A stretch of 64,000 nucleotides of DNA, taken from NCBI GenBank assembly GCA_034008185.1, contig CM067082.1:124001988-124065987 (forward strand), given 5' to 3'. The notes beneath the pieces are model-generated. The model had not been told where the DNA came from. It saw nothing but the letters and a program-made list of their open reading frames with translations, and did no database searches. This DNA comes from Gorsachius magnificus. Its lineage: Eukaryota; Chordata; Aves; Pelecaniformes; Ardeidae. Of the stretch, positions 12,301-25,417 are shown one piece after another; position 1 is the first letter of the stretch, and each line of letters starts with the position of its first letter. A program made the position numbers and the translations under genes.

Positions 12301-15300
12301 AGCCTTCCCCTAGCCCTTCTCGTTTACTGGTCATTGCATGTAGTGTGTTTAAAGCCAGAAATAAAAATCTGCCAGGTCAGACTACCCCGTGTCAGGGGCC
12401 TGAGAGCTGGCAAGATCTCTAGAGCATGACAGAGGCAGTCCGCGATTCACATGCTTTGGGCCTGGAGTAACATTTGGCAAAGTAAAGTTTGCAGGACATG
12501 ATTCTTGTGAGAGCACGGGACAAGTCCCACAGAAGGGGACCTCCTTTGATGTTCATCCAGATGCAGTACGAGGAGATGGGCAGCACACAGCTTGCCTTCT
12601 CCTGCATGGAAGAACAGGCGTTATGAAGAAAAACCTGCTTGCTCGCTTTCTGAAGAGATGGGAAGCAGAAAATTGACTCAAGTTTCTGAAAGGATAGAAA
12701 AGCATCAGCCCCCCATACCCACTCCATCAGGACCGCCTGGGGAAGAGGAAGTGATGTTTGGCTGGTTGCACAGCAGGTGTTGTTGCTTTGGAAATAACCT
12801 CGCTTTCTTTTGAACGCCTTCTGCCAGGTCATGGAGAGCAAATATTCAAAAAGGACTGCTGCAAGCAGCTGGCTTGGGATCACTGCCTGTCGATAGCTTC
12901 CTCACGTCTGGCTCCTGCACCCCAGTACTCCCCAGCTCTAACCCTGCACTGCCTATCTTCACTTCACGCAGGAAAATGCAAAGTGGTGTCTATTGATTAC
13001 TCCAATGGAGTCAAGCAAGTCCAAAATGAGCTTTTATTCTGCTTTGTCGGGAAACATCTGATTCCAGATAATCCTTTTTTTGCAATGCTCTACTTAAAAA
13101 CTGATATGGAACACATATGAGCATGAAACAACTTGTATTGTTTTTACTGCCTTTCTTTTGATGGTGCTACACCATGAAAGAAAAACAAACACATTCAAAA
13201 AAAGCAGGCACTCCCAGGCCCCACATCTGTAAAGTTGCTGTAAACTTGCTTAGGTCTCCAGACTCCATCCTGTATGCATTTAAACATACATGTTCCTATA
13301 TTTATATGAAGTCTCCTGCAAGTGAGAGAACAAAACCTTGTCCAGACTCTACTCTGGGAAGCGTATGCAAACCTAGATTTCTTGGCAGAAGCACTGGAGA
13401 GAGTATCTCCTTGGTTTTACTTTATATTGGACCAAATTGAAAGTGTTTAATCAGGAGAACTGGAAGTTGCCCAGTGCCTGCACATACTCACTGGATCTGA
13501 TATCCCTTTTGTGTTACTGCTGGTGCCTGCGAGGGCCAGGAAATCTGCAGTCAGCCAGGGGCCAAACCTGCTGAGAATAGGGACCCTGTTCCTGCAGAGC
13601 CCTGCTCTCCCTTCAGTGACAGTGCACTGAAAGCGAGATGCTCTGAGCACAGCATTTTGGGTGCAACGAACGGTTTTGGCTTTTTTTTAAATGAAACTGT
13701 TTTGCCAAATACTTCCTGACCAGACCTAGTTTTGCTCTCCCCCTGCCCACCCCTTTCCTGTGAGGAAAAAGAACAGGTATCAGACTCGTGCACCAAGCTA
13801 AATCTTCTGCGACTTCACAAAAAAACCAATAGATTTAATTTTAAACAATTCCTATCACGATCTTCCCCAAAAGTGGGATGATCCAAGCTAGAAATAGAAA
13901 GACCTAACTACTATCTACTCCATTTTCCTGACAATTGTTAGTCCAAATGATGTTATCTGGCAGCTGATTGTTTTTAAATGCACTGCAGAGCATATTTATT
14001 TCTTTTTTGACGTGGTTATACTTACCTTAGTCAAAAAGCAAACAAGAAATTCTGAGCACTGGCATAATTTTACCCTTTCTTAACGTAATCAAATTACTTC
14101 TGGTTATACCCCAGTCTGTCACATTAAGCCACACTTTATTGAGTTGTCTTACTGCCGTTTGTATTGTAGCAGCGCCGAAAGACTCAGACAAAGAACACGG
14201 CCCGTACACTAAGGATTCATTATTCTTTTGGGTGCAGATACACCTTTCCCCATAATTACATCCTGGGCTGTGACAAAGTGGCTGCCAGGCAAGACAGCTG
14301 TCAAAACTACGTTGCAGGGCAGTTGGAGAGCACAAATCAAGTGAAATAATAGAAACGTTTGGGACAGGAGGCATCACACAGAACAGCCAGTGCTCTTCGT
14401 GTTCCTCCTGCCTGATTATGCAGCATGGCCTTGGCTGAAGCATCCTTACGGCATAATCCCACTCGCCCTTGCAAAAGGGCTGGCGTCGATGTTGCCACCT
14501 GGGGCTCCCAGATCTCTCTGGCATTTTGGGGTCTGCAGCATGCTCTTCATCTAAGTTAGGGCTGTCACATTCCTGTCCCTTTTGTGTCAGCAATAGGCAT
14601 CATGCAACGGGCCATATCACTCTGCTAAAATAGCTGATTTTTTTTTTTTTTTTACATTTAACCTTTCAGATTTGGCTCATGTAATGGGCAATAACGTGAT
14701 ACCAGCAGGAAGGAGGTGGCAGCAGAATGTGGCTGGAGCAAACCCTGTCCATTTCACGAGCCCCTGGGTCAGTCTGGTTTGCACTGCTCATGAAGTCATG
14801 CGCACAGGATGCAGTTAAGCTGATTTAATGACAGACGGCTGCTGAAAGGAGCAGTTCTGCTTTCCCTTATTTCCAGGTTTCTGCCTTCCTCGATCCTGCG
14901 GCTGTGTGGTCACAGGGTGGATCAATTCAGCTGTCTGGCCAATGGAAAATTCATTATTTTCTGAGGTGTTATTTTTCCACCAGATTGATCAACTGACTAG
15001 AGTCAGACGGTTTACCAGATCCCGCGTAAGGGATGCGAAGGGAGTACAGATCCATGGGTTGCAGGCAGGAGCACCTTTTCTCAGCAGCCTGCTGTCAGGC
15101 CAGGGTAGCCAAAAGGCCAGGCTACTTCTGCTGCATCCAGGTGACAGATAACCCGATGTCACACCAATGCTGGAAGGGGCCATTCTGTGTCTCGGCACCC
15201 TGACACAGGTTGGGCACATCTGCCATCTCCTTTCCACTGTGGCTACCTCTGTGCTCCCAACGGAGCTGGTTTAGGGAGCATATTGGTGTGGAAAAAATGA

Positions 15301-15949
15301 TTCCTTTTTTTTTCTGCAAGGTTAGTTTCATGGTTAAGCCAGGTCCCTGCGGGGCTGGATGAGTGCTAGGGTCAGTCCTTGGAACCAATGGGACCTCTTG
15401 GTTGGGACAGGGTGACAGCTTTCCATAACGTGTCTGTGAAATTGGCTTAACTTACAGTGTCATTTACCGAGGCATTTAGGCACTGGTGAATTCAACCTGG
15501 AAGAGCAGGTCAGCCTTATTTGTAGCTCTGAGGCAGAAGTTATATGTAAGAGGAGCCCCGCCTTACGTTCAGTTCTCTGATGTAAACAGATGAGAATAGA
15601 GTCTGGCAGAAAGGAAGCAACACCTGTGCCGCTGAGGTAGAAAAGGCAGACTCCAGAGACGAAACAAAGCCCCCGTAATTCAAGGTACTGAATTCTAGAC
15701 AAGTGCCTTGAACGTATCTTTCTTCCTTTTACAAAGAGTAAAGGAACTGGTTTCTGGCATTGAGGGTTCCCTTCCAGGGATTACCTGAACGACTGGAAGC
15801 AAGCCATTCACCTGGGATGAACTGCTCCGCTTCTCCAGTGTCAGCGCTGACATGGAGGACAAAACACCTCACTGAGTCAAGAATCCACTGGGAAGGGAGC
15901 AGGGAAGCGCTTCACCCCTTACAGACAAAAATAAGCCCTGGTGATCACA
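9310..15949. other. Intergenic DNA immediately upstream of the CpG island
   Basis: No exon, CR1 copy or structural RNA is evident. Several open frames of 100-190 codons (minus 14027-14593, minus 12419-12883, minus 11613-12029) lack homology and a CpG-rich start and are treated as chance. A poly-T run lies at about 14638-14653. Proximal regulatory elements probably lie here, but none can be named from sequence. Confidence 0.5.
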
Positions 15950-16139
15950 GGGTGTGACTGGGGCAGGTGGGCACCCCGGGAGGCCTCCAGCCCAGGCAGG
16001 ACCAGCTCGGGGCTTACTCCAGGCCGGCCCTGACAACCTGCAGGGTCGGGCAGAGACCGCCCAGCCCCCGGAGGAGCCTGAACTCCTCTCGCCTCAGCCC
16101 GGACCCGCCGCCTCTTCCCCGGGTGCCCGCCGTGGGTAC

Positions 16140-16141
<2 letters not shown>

Positions 16142-16172
<31 letters not shown>

Positions 16173-16188
16173 TGTCTGTCTGTCTGTG
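16142..16188. repeat. (TG)n-(TCTG)n compound microsatellite
   Basis: About fourteen TG units are followed by four TCTG units, inside the CpG island and about 300 bp upstream of the likely first coding segment. Long TG runs are polymorphic and can adopt Z-DNA. Cys-Val reading frames through it are artefacts of the repeat. Confidence 0.95.
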
Positions 16189-16482
16189 CTGGGCGCCGGC
16201 CACCGGCAGCGGGGGGGCCCGGCCCGGGGGCCCCCTCCTCTTACCGGGGCCGCGGCGCGGGAGGCGGAGGGCCGGCAGGGCTTCCTGTGCCGCCCGGGGC
16301 TGCCCGCGGCGGCGGGACCTTCCTGCCCCCCCCGCCCGCCCGGGGGGCCGGCCGGGCCTGCCTGCCTGCTGCCTGCCGGTGGGTGGGAGCGGGGCTGGGG
16401 CGACGTGAGGGGAAGGCGGGCGGGCGGGCGGGCGAGCGAGCGCCTCTGCGCGCCGAGCCCGGCGGGGCGGGAGGGCGCGGAG

Positions 16483-16626
16483 CTGGCCCGCAGCTGGAGC
16501 CCCGGCGGCGGAGCCCACGAGCCGCCGCCGCCGGTGCAGCTGCGGCAGAAGCTGCGGGACCTGCCGGCGCTGCTGCGGAGCGGGCTGACGCTGCGGAGGA
16601 AGAGCGCCGCCGCCGCCGCCGGCCGG
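16483..16626 (+). CDS. RAPGEF5: RAPGEF5 first coding exon (start codon unresolved)
   Basis: This GC-rich exon lies in the CpG island. The supported frame reads a proline-rich stretch, then the basic amphipathic segment LRQKLRDLPALLRSGLTLRR, then a short alanine run, and ends in phase 0 at a CGG|GTGAGT donor. The next exon starts in phase 0. The frame has a TGA at 15955-15957 and no ATG between there and the donor. The start given here is a CTG at 16483 with a purine at -3 and G at +4. It is only the best near-cognate candidate. Alternatives are an upstream non-coding or coding exon that splices into this block, a sequence error in the GC-rich DNA, or a different CUG/GUG. The exon end is much surer than its start. 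The other two frames give low-complexity Ala/Gly/Arg products and were not chosen. Confidence 0.6.
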
Positions 16627-16692
16627 GTGAGTGAGCCAGCGGGCGGCCCGCCTGCCCCCGCGGCCGCCCCCGCCCTGCCCGCCGGCCGGAGA

Positions 16693-16722
16693 TGCCCGGG
16701 CAGGCGGTGCCCGGGCAGGCGG
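16693..16722. repeat. 15-bp tandem duplication in the CpG island
   Basis: Two exact adjacent copies of TGCCCGGGCAGGCGG lie just inside intron 1. Each contains the palindrome CCCGGG. Confidence 0.9.
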
Positions 16723-17450
16723 GGCGGCGCCCGCAGCGCCCCCGGCCGGGCCGCGGCGGGGGCGGGCCGCGGGCGCTGGCCCTCGGCGGGGGCCGCCGGG
16801 CGGCTGGGAGGGCGGGCGGGCGGCGGCTCCGCGGCGGGGCGGCACCTCGGCGGGCCCCGGGCGGGGGTGCCCGCAGGCCGGCCCCGGGCTCGGCCGCCTC
16901 TGCCAGCCCTGGCAAGAGGCGAAATCCCAGCCTGGGCGAGTGCGCGCCCCGGTCCCCGTCTCTGCGTTCCTCCTGCGGCTCCGCGCTTTTCCCCTCCACG
17001 AGGCAGAACTTGCGTGGGCCCGTGCGTGCTCTCGTCTGTCAGGGGGTGCCGCGCAGGTGTGCTCGGACACCGGTACAAGCGAGCGCAAAAGCAGCAGCGC
17101 GCTCCTTCAACGCCCACCCGTGGGTTTTGAAGCTAGGTGGCCTTTCTGGGCGTGCTCTGCCCCCAGTCTCGCGTGCCTCCAGAGACTGGGGCCGTGGGGT
17201 CAGGCGGGCATCGCGGAAATCCCTGGCCAAATTTCACTCAGGCTCACTCATTTTTTAGAAAGGCTGGTGGTACAGGGGTGGTTTGGTAGGAAGCAGCGCC
17301 CTGGCGAAGCACCGTGTGACACCACTGCAGCTCATGCCTTTGAAATCTCCCAGTTGTGACTGGAGCCATATCCCGGGGACGGGATTGCCCAAAACTTACT
17401 TGCAGGCCAAAACCGAACTGGAACCCACCATCTGAGTAGTTGAAATGAAG

Positions 17451-17490
17451 GGGTTGGGTTTACCTACCTGGGGTTGGGTTTATCTATGCG
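17451..17490. repeat. 20-bp imperfect tandem duplication
   Basis: Two adjacent 20-bp units begin GGGTTGGGTTTA and differ at a few positions in their last third. They lie in early intron 1, just beyond the CpG island. Confidence 0.85.
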
Positions 17491-19524
17491 GGGAAACAAG
17501 CGAGCTGCCGTGAGCTTTTGGTGCACTGACAAATGCCTGTGTTAGTAAATGCCTTAGCAGAAATCAGCCTGATGTGTATTTGTACCCTCGTGGTACTTTG
17601 TGGTACTTTACCCATGTAAATAAATGTTTTCTCTTGCATGGGGAAGTTGTTGTGAAATATAGGGTGTGAATTTAAAACCAAACTTCCTGGGTGAATGCTT
17701 TATTATAAGAAGATATGCGTGCAAGGAAGATAAATAGGATTAAGGTAGTATATACATTTACAGTGGAATAGCTATGTCTGAGTAATGTTTTGATTGAGTC
17801 CTGTTCTAGAATAAGTTTCTTTCCTTGAGGGAACTTAACCCACTGAATAAACACCAGTCTGTATGGAGAGGCCTCATGATTTTTACTGTTCAGGTGAAGC
17901 TGTCATCCACTTGACAAGTGTCCGTATGAACACAGACCTAAGGGGGAGGGTGTCATATCATTTTAAATAGCCAAGTGTTGCTCTGCCCTAACGGGATGTT
18001 TACAACAGTTATCTATCTTCTGGTCAAGAGGAGACCTTTTCTGAACTGAGTTTAATTTGTTCCACTTTAAAAGCATACTAGTAAAGAAGCAGAGTACGTG
18101 TGCAGTGAGGAGGTGAGCAGCAGTGCAGAACCGCTGCTGGTAATGGTGTTGGTTTGTAGAGGCAGGTCTGAAATACCATTCTAGCACAACAAATTCACGA
18201 TGCTTCAGGGAGACGCCACGCAGAGCAGGCTCAGGTTTATCCTCACGGTTATTCCTCACCGCTACTGAAAGCATTTGACAAGAGAAGGGTACAACGGTTA
18301 CTCTGTAAATATTTGGAGTGGGTGGGTTAACAGCCTGGTGAGAAGCCGGGGTAGCTCCCGGGTCATGCAGTTCCTCAGTTATGCTTGCTGAAGCCTTGGT
18401 CCTGTCTTGCTTTGTGCAGTCCCAGCTGAGGCTCTGCCTGTGTTTGCTGATGTGTGGCGTTATGGACCGGCAAACACAGTGTGACAGATTTAGTGGTGGT
18501 GTCATCTGTGGCTTTATCTTCCAGTACCCTGTGGATCATGTTGCAAAGTTTTTCTTGAACTGTCTGTCCTGGTAGGAAGAGGGCTTGGAGGGTGGACGGT
18601 GAGTTTGTAAGTCAGTCTGGAGCCAGCCCAGCAGATCTTGGCTTGGTGGGTGATGCTGCATGGAGATGCTGTATGGCTCCAGCAGGACCTTCTGGCCGGT
18701 GGCTTGGTCCTGTGTGGAGAGTGGGACTGCTGTGCTCTGCCATCTCTGGGTTTGCAGGGATTCCTCTGCAGCCGGTATTACTCAGCAGCGTGGTGCCTGG
18801 TGGGGTGTTCTGAGGCACGGGTCATGCTGGGCGACCAGTAGGGATGTTAATGTCACTTGTTCCCTTCGGAAATGAAGTGGACACCTGGGGTGCGATTTTC
18901 CAGGGAGCAGTCTGGCTCTGTTAGTAGTGCCCTGTGTTGATTCCTGTCCGCTCCCTGCATGTGCCTTTCCCCCCCAGAAATGGAATTTTAGGGGCATGAC
19001 ACTTTTCACCTCTTTCTGTTTGATGTGGAGAGTAACTTCAACCCTGAAAATGATGGTATTTGGGAGAGGGAAGGGATATGTTAGAATAATAAAATGCAGC
19101 ATTTTTTCTATACTTTCCTTTTTAAACATGACTCTTAAATTAGAAAAGCCTTAAAATAAGGTTGGAGGAAGGTTGAGTAACGCAAATATGAAACAAAGAT
19201 TCCTTTTTTTTCCCCCTCAACAAAATATTTCAAGTTAATTCAAAGTTAATTTTTGGAGGGTTTTGTTTGCTTATGAAATCTCCATTCCCTCTATCCCTTT
19301 GGAAAAAAAATTTAGTCTGATCTTCCTCTCCAGTGACTTTTTCTTTGTGCTTTTTTGTTTGTTCAGACGCCAAGCTGAGAGTCTTATTTGTCCAGCTGGT
19401 TTCATCAGGAATGTTGCTCACTTAGGTGAGCTGTTTTCAAGTAAATGCTGACCAGCTGAAATTCTGGCTTGTTTAATTTCCTAGAAAAATATTATGACCC
19501 CTGAGCAGGGGGTCTGCCTCTGAT

Positions 19525-19735
19525 GCTGACTTGCTGAGGGACCGCCTGCAGTGCATTTGGCTTCCTCATCTATAAAGCAGGGGTAATCTGCATGCGTGCG
19601 TGCTTGGGGACTATGGATAATAAAATATAATGGCAGTGTTAAGGGTGCTGTAATTGTTTTGAGGATGTACTTCATTGCATGCTGTTCAAATACTTCCTGT
19701 GGTGCGGTGGGGAGGAAGGCACTGAGTAGTAGAAG
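19525..19735 (+). mobile_element. MIR-like SINE remnant
   Basis: The order of motifs matches the MIR core read forward: a TGACTTGCTGAGGGAC-like segment, CTTCCTCATCTATAAAGCAG, GGGTAAT, a GTTTTGAGGAT-like segment, and a final GGCACTGAGTAGTAGAAGGTA-like segment. It is heavily diverged, as expected for an ancient amniote SINE. Confidence 0.6.
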
Positions 19736-21639
19736 GTAGTATACAAAAAATGGAATAAATCTTGCAAACCGGTATGGGGTGGAATAATTTTTTTAAAATC
19801 TGTTTGGGCTTCTCGGTCCTTGGCACTAGACAGTTTGATAACAGATAAAACTAACCTCTACTTCCATTGCTAGGGAAGCCCAATGCTTTTTTTTCTAAAG
19901 CTCTTGGCCTTGTCCCTGATGGTGTTTTTTCCTAAATTCGGTCTTAGGGCAGGTGCAGCACAGATATCCAAGGCGGCACTGGGGGTTAAGCTGCAGTTTC
20001 ACAATGAGCTGCAAGGTGTGGATTTTACTCCTCATCCTCTGCTTGGTGCTTCTTTGTTTCTGCTGGATAAACCAGCAGAAAATGATCCAGTCTTTTGCTG
20101 TGGTAGTTGTGTGTGTGTCAGAGCTTGTGTGGAGGCAGAGGAGGGATCTGTTGTGGTGGGACACTGTGCCCTGTGGAACTGCTCCCCTCTGCCATGTGCT
20201 TTCTCAAAATCTGAAAATCTTTGGAAAGTGGGAAAGTGGGACCCTTCTGTTTCCTAGTTGCCTAGTTGCCTCCTTGAGGTATGTGGTAAGTGTACATGTA
20301 GTAAGCATGAGTATTTCGGTTATGAACTATCTTTGCTGTTCTTTCTGGTGCTTGTCAAAGATGTCTTCCTCTCCTCCCCCTTTTCTTGTAATTAGTGGTG
20401 AAACACGTGTCCCTGCCCCTGGAAGCACCAGGAACGCCAGTGGCGAGGTCCTGCAGTCGCATCAGTGCAACCCTCGCTCTATCACGCCAAAAATCCTTTT
20501 TACAACACTCAGTTGGACTCTTAATGGAGTTAATGCTGCTCCTGAGTGCCTCCTGGGAGAGCAGAGAAGTGCCCAGAAGTCGGAGGACTTACCTTGCACA
20601 TGCATGCAGACACACACACATTTTTAATGACCTCTTCTGCTTTCTAGGTTCACACTGACACACAAGCAAAATACCGTTGCTCTACGCGAGCAGGGGTGTT
20701 GCTCTTTGTCACAGTAGTGGAGCTGGAAAACCTTTTGAACATCATGGTGTCAAACACTATTACTCTGATACTGTGAAAGATCTTGCTGGCCTGTAGAAAC
20801 CTTCACCATGGGACATGTCTTTTGGCTTGCTGGAAGTCGAAGAGATACCATGGCTATTTTCTTTTCTGAGACCCTGTAATGGCTTTTTTGAGGTTCCTAG
20901 AGGTCTTCAGCCTCTCAGGCTGTCTTCATCTTAGCTCTGTTTTGGGTGACAACTGTGCTGTATGTGTATGTCAGGATGTAAACTGACTGTAGGGCTACAG
21001 GTTGAAAATAAACCTAGGAGTTAGGGTATGGATGCTAGAAGTTTATGTGAGTTCAGGGCAAGACTTGAGAAGTTCATGGAAGAGAGACGTATTGAACATA
21101 CATAATCCTCATCAGGCACAGAAGGCTCCCGAGCTGAAAATAGCTGGAGGGTTGGAGCGTATTAGAGATATCTATCATATATTCTGGCACTGGCAGTTGT
21201 CATGCTGTTGGAGGCAACTCTTCTTTGGCAGGGGAAAAAAATCAAATTATATGCAATCTGTTTTAATTAAATGAAGTATCCGAACCTCTCAACCTACACT
21301 TTACTAAACTTTTATTCATCTCTTGTAAGAAGCTTTCAGTTGCTTATGTCATTCAAGTTACTTTCCTCTGATCAATTCATCCTGCAATTGGGGAAACCAT
21401 AGTGTTGTAGATGAGGTTTTGCCAGGACATTAGAAATTCCCTGCTGGAAATACTCAGGGTTTCCAGCACTTCTTTCCATGGCTACATTATGTTGGTGGTT
21501 GATAGTTATATTTTGATTGAGCCAAGCATATGGATCTACCTTGTGCTCAGGTAATCTTCCCACCAACCACTAACATTTACAGCAGTCCATATTCTTGTTG
21601 TCAGCTCCTCGTCTTAGTAGTGCCTGAGCGACCTTGTCT

Positions 21640-21840
21640 TTCATGCTGCTGAATTGCACTCTTTTCTTAATTTTCCAGTCCTCGAAGTCACCTAATCTTC
21701 CTGTATGCCATTCTGTTTACATTTGTTTTGACAATGCCTCCAATTTTATGCCATCAACACATTTCATTAGCACCTTTATGCTCATCTGACCAGTGTTGCT
21801 AATGAGGAGAAAAAAAATCAGAACAATTGCTCTGGTACCT
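21640..21840 (-). mobile_element. Ancient CR1/L3-like fragment
   Basis: ATGCCATCAACACATTTCATTAGCACC, followed by a GACCAGTGTTGCTAATGAGGAG-like stretch, resembles the reverse-transcriptase region of old amniote CR1 elements in reverse orientation. It is very diverged, and its boundaries are uncertain. Confidence 0.4.
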
Positions 21841-24800
21841 ATGCTTATGCATACTGTAGAGGTTTTAATTTTGGAGTTTCTCCTGCATTAAAAAGAAGCA
21901 GTGGTGTGGTGTGCGTGGGCTGAAATCAGCACAAAAAATGCTGGGCTGGCTTAGTGAATCTAAAGTTCTACTGTCAGAAGTATTACCGCAGTAGGCTGAG
22001 TGATACTGGTGACATTTTGCTTTAAAGCCTGCCATAGAGGTTCTACTCAGTAACTTAATACCCCCATCACTTTGGCAGTTATTATGTGACTAAAAATAGT
22101 CATGGTAAGTAGTCTTGAATTTTTACTATTGTAATCAGGCTTATTATGTATTCCTGCTAAATATATTTGATTAAGATAATTGTCTTTCACAGTATCCTTT
22201 AGCTTGTCAGGTCTGTGACTGGTGACACATGAAATGTTGAGTAATGAGTAAAATAGCTTAGCGCCAGTGACCATGGTAGCTGATGGGGAATTTCAGTCTC
22301 TCTTGTGTTTATTTGCATAATAATTTGTTTCATAGTCAGTGTTCAGTGAATTACTAAATTGAGAATACTTCTTAATTAGCCCATGTGTTATGACATCTGA
22401 GAAATTATGCCTGGGTTTGATTAACTACAGTTGAATGAAATGGAAGGCAAACCCACTCTTCTGCCCTAGGAAGTAACCTAGTAAGTTTTGCAGAACGCCA
22501 AGTTATTTTTCTGCCTGAGGTGGGGGGTTAGTCTGGTTGCCAAATGATGCCCACGGTCTTACACTGGCACCGTGTGTGAGGCCGGCAATGGCTGGACTGA
22601 CATCCTGGCTGCTTTCTAGCATCCCTGGGAAGGTCCTGGTGCAGCACTAGCAGGTGCCACTGCCAGCGCATGGCGAAGAGGTGCCATCACGCGGCTCGTG
22701 CTCATGGAAGATGCATAAAATTGATGTCGACTCTTTGACACAGGAAAAAAAATGCAGCAGCTTGCTCTAAGCTACAGGACAGGTCCTGAGTTTTCTTTCT
22801 CTGTTTTGGCCAGAGCGTATCCTGGTAAACCCCTCTTTGACCCACAGTCGGACGCTATGAAACATGGTCTTGTTTTTAACGCCTTGCCCACACTGCAAGT
22901 GAAGCTCAAGCTGGAAACACCCTGAATTAATTTTGCCCATGCTCAGTCTTTGAGTGTGGCTTTTCTTGTGTTAGTAATAACACCTTCAGGTAGGGTCTCT
23001 GAAAGAAAGTATTGATCAGCTCTGCATGTTTTTGTGATTCTGGTTGAACAAGGATCTCACTACTTTCACTTTTGGTTTTGTTCCTGTTTGTAAGGGACAT
23101 AGCCTGCAGATCCTCAGATGTGGCGCTGCCGTGTGTGGCTTGGAAACCTATCAAGGAAATCTATGTAGGAAATAAGATCAGCTACCCTGGAATTAAAAGG
23201 AATGTATCTGAATATTTGCAAAATTTCTGCTAGTGTTACGTCTTGATGAAAGGCTCCATTAAAATGTGAGCTGATTGCCCCCTTAGTTATATATTTAAAG
23301 GGAAACAAACAAGATTCACTTTGTGGAATTGTATACTTTAATTTGCTTGGTTGCAAACCTGCGTTATTGGTTAATTCACCCTAGATTTCCCAGCCGCCAG
23401 GATGAATGAACAAGCGCTGCACTGTACAATTATGACAAACTCCGCTAAGGTTGGTATTCAGCTGCTGTTACTCGCATGGCCCCAGTGGTTTGAATTCCAT
23501 TTGTGCCGTGAGGAAATTGCAAAACAAGCTGTGCATTTTTATGCTGATGAAAATGCTGAAAATAGAAGGCGATAGCTTTTTAAAAGCGGGGGGGAAAAAA
23601 AAGGAAAGCAGAATATGCCATCTTTTCAACCTAATTCATGGAAAGTTATTGTAATAAACCAGATGTTTTATCCTTCATATACAACGATTAAAGTAGTATT
23701 TCACACATGGGAAAGGAAGTTGCTTGTTCTTTATACTTACACTATGTAACTTTATAGTATATAACTTTGTTTACACTATATAATTTGCTTATTTAGTTAT
23801 AGCTGAAGTGCTCCTGCCCACCCATGGTTTCTGACCTCGCCCCAGGTGGGTACTGGGTGTAAGAGCCAGCGTATGAAGCGATGGGGTTCAGTGCACTGAC
23901 TTTTGGTCTGGCTCTGCTGAAGCAACTGCAGACTCCGGGCGAGTGTCACCGCGTTCCTGTGCCTGATCACCAGGGGCCCAGGTGCGCTGTAGGTCTGGTC
24001 ACACAGTTGTCTCCTTGGGATGTGAGCCATCTTCTATCAGGGGTTCATATTAATGCCTAGAGAAAGAGCCTTAGTGTTAGTTGGGGCTCAGTATGGTGCT
24101 GTAGGACTGCAAATAAAATGGGACACCTTTTAACTCTGGACAGAGTGAGAGTGCTCCATTCTTCTCCAGTTCCTCAGGGCTGGCTTAGCTGGGCCATCCA
24201 TCCATTGCTCTGCTCTTGGTGCACAAACTCCGAAACCTCTTTTTCCCCAATTCAGGCTGCCTTGCAGATCCCGTAGGGTCCGTACGCCTAGATCCATTTC
24301 AGTGGAATATTTTAGGTTGCTTTTTAGTATCTGCTGTATAAACTTTATCCATATGACAGCTTTTGATTTAAATGTTTTTCATTATACCTGCGCTTTTGGC
24401 AAAAGTTTAAGGATAAAAATGAAGTCATTTGGGCTGTAAAGTTAAAAGCCATGGAAGCAGGATCTGAATATTTTCAAGTTCCAGGTGTAAAAGGCAGTAG
24501 CTATTCATAATTGTCACGGTGTCTTTTATCTCAGTTAACTTATGGTTTGACTTGGGTTAGTCTGACCTTGTAAGATGATCTACTTATGGCTGTTGTGTTA
24601 AGCTAGGGTCAATTATTAATATTTAAATACTATAGTATACAGTTTATTCTGATGAATTCATTTTTTCACAAGATATTTTCCTGGAGAGGACACAGCAGGC
24701 TAGCTGATTAAAAGTCAATACATTTTTTTATAGTGCAAAAAGAAAATATTCTGCTGATTGAGGGGGAAAAAAACCCTTCAGTCTATATAAATACCAGTAA

Positions 24801-25386
24801 AGCTGTATTTGTAACATCAGTAATAATTTTTTGCCTTCAGTTTTAGAATTGAATTAACCCATTAGAGCTCAAAATGATGGATGATTTTTAGTTTGCCTTT
24901 TTTAAAAGATTGATTGTGAAAAATGCAACTTACTTTTTTTTTTTTTCCTTGATGGGTAGCAGCAGGGGGGGCACCTTTCTTTCCTTCCTTGCTTCCTGAA
25001 CCTCACACCTAAGTATCTGTATGGCCGACACACACATGGGCTACACGACTTAGAGTGGTAAGGAGAGAAACAGTTGAGAGGCCCTCCAGCAGTCTTGTTG
25101 CTTAATTATGGAGTGGGGTTTATATGTGTGCGCCTTACTGGGATCTGCTGGTAGCTCCTCCTGCAATCGGCCCTTCTGAGCATCTCTGCAGGTTGTGCAT
25201 CAGCATCATCCCTGGGGCTGTGGAAGAAGCAGAACCAAGCAAGGGGCTGGGGCTGCTTACAGTGGTGATGCTGGCCGAAGCAATGTATGTCAAACCACGC
25301 CCTTCGTAATACAGTAGAGGGCTTGCAGTCTGTGGGTCAGTACTGAGGAGCAGTAAGACAGAGGAAGTACTGCATTTTGGATTAAG

Positions 25387-25417
<31 letters not shown>

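Larger units (their letters stand above)
15950..17060. promoter_or_regulatory. CpG island promoter of the RAPGEF5-like gene
   Basis: A sharp switch to very GC-rich, CpG-dense DNA begins near 15950 and fades after about 17060. It is flanked by AT-rich, CpG-poor sequence. It contains GGGCGG/CCGCCC boxes and GGGCGGGC tracts (for example 16416-16436) and no TATA box that I can see. This is the usual architecture of a vertebrate CpG-island promoter, and the first coding exon ends inside it. The transcription start site is not fixed by sequence. Antisense transcription from the island is possible but not supported by a recognisable minus-strand exon. Confidence 0.85.

Noticed and set aside
14027..14593. 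188-codon minus-strand open frame
   Set aside because: No recognised domain, splice context or promoter, and composition is like the surrounding intergenic DNA. Length alone is not enough.
15919..17359. Very long open frames on both strands of the CpG island (up to 389 codons)
   Set aside because: GC-rich DNA lacks stop codons. These frames run through the TG microsatellite, begin at non-ATG codons and give low-complexity Pro/Ala/Arg/Gly products. Only the segment ending at 16626 is supported by splicing.
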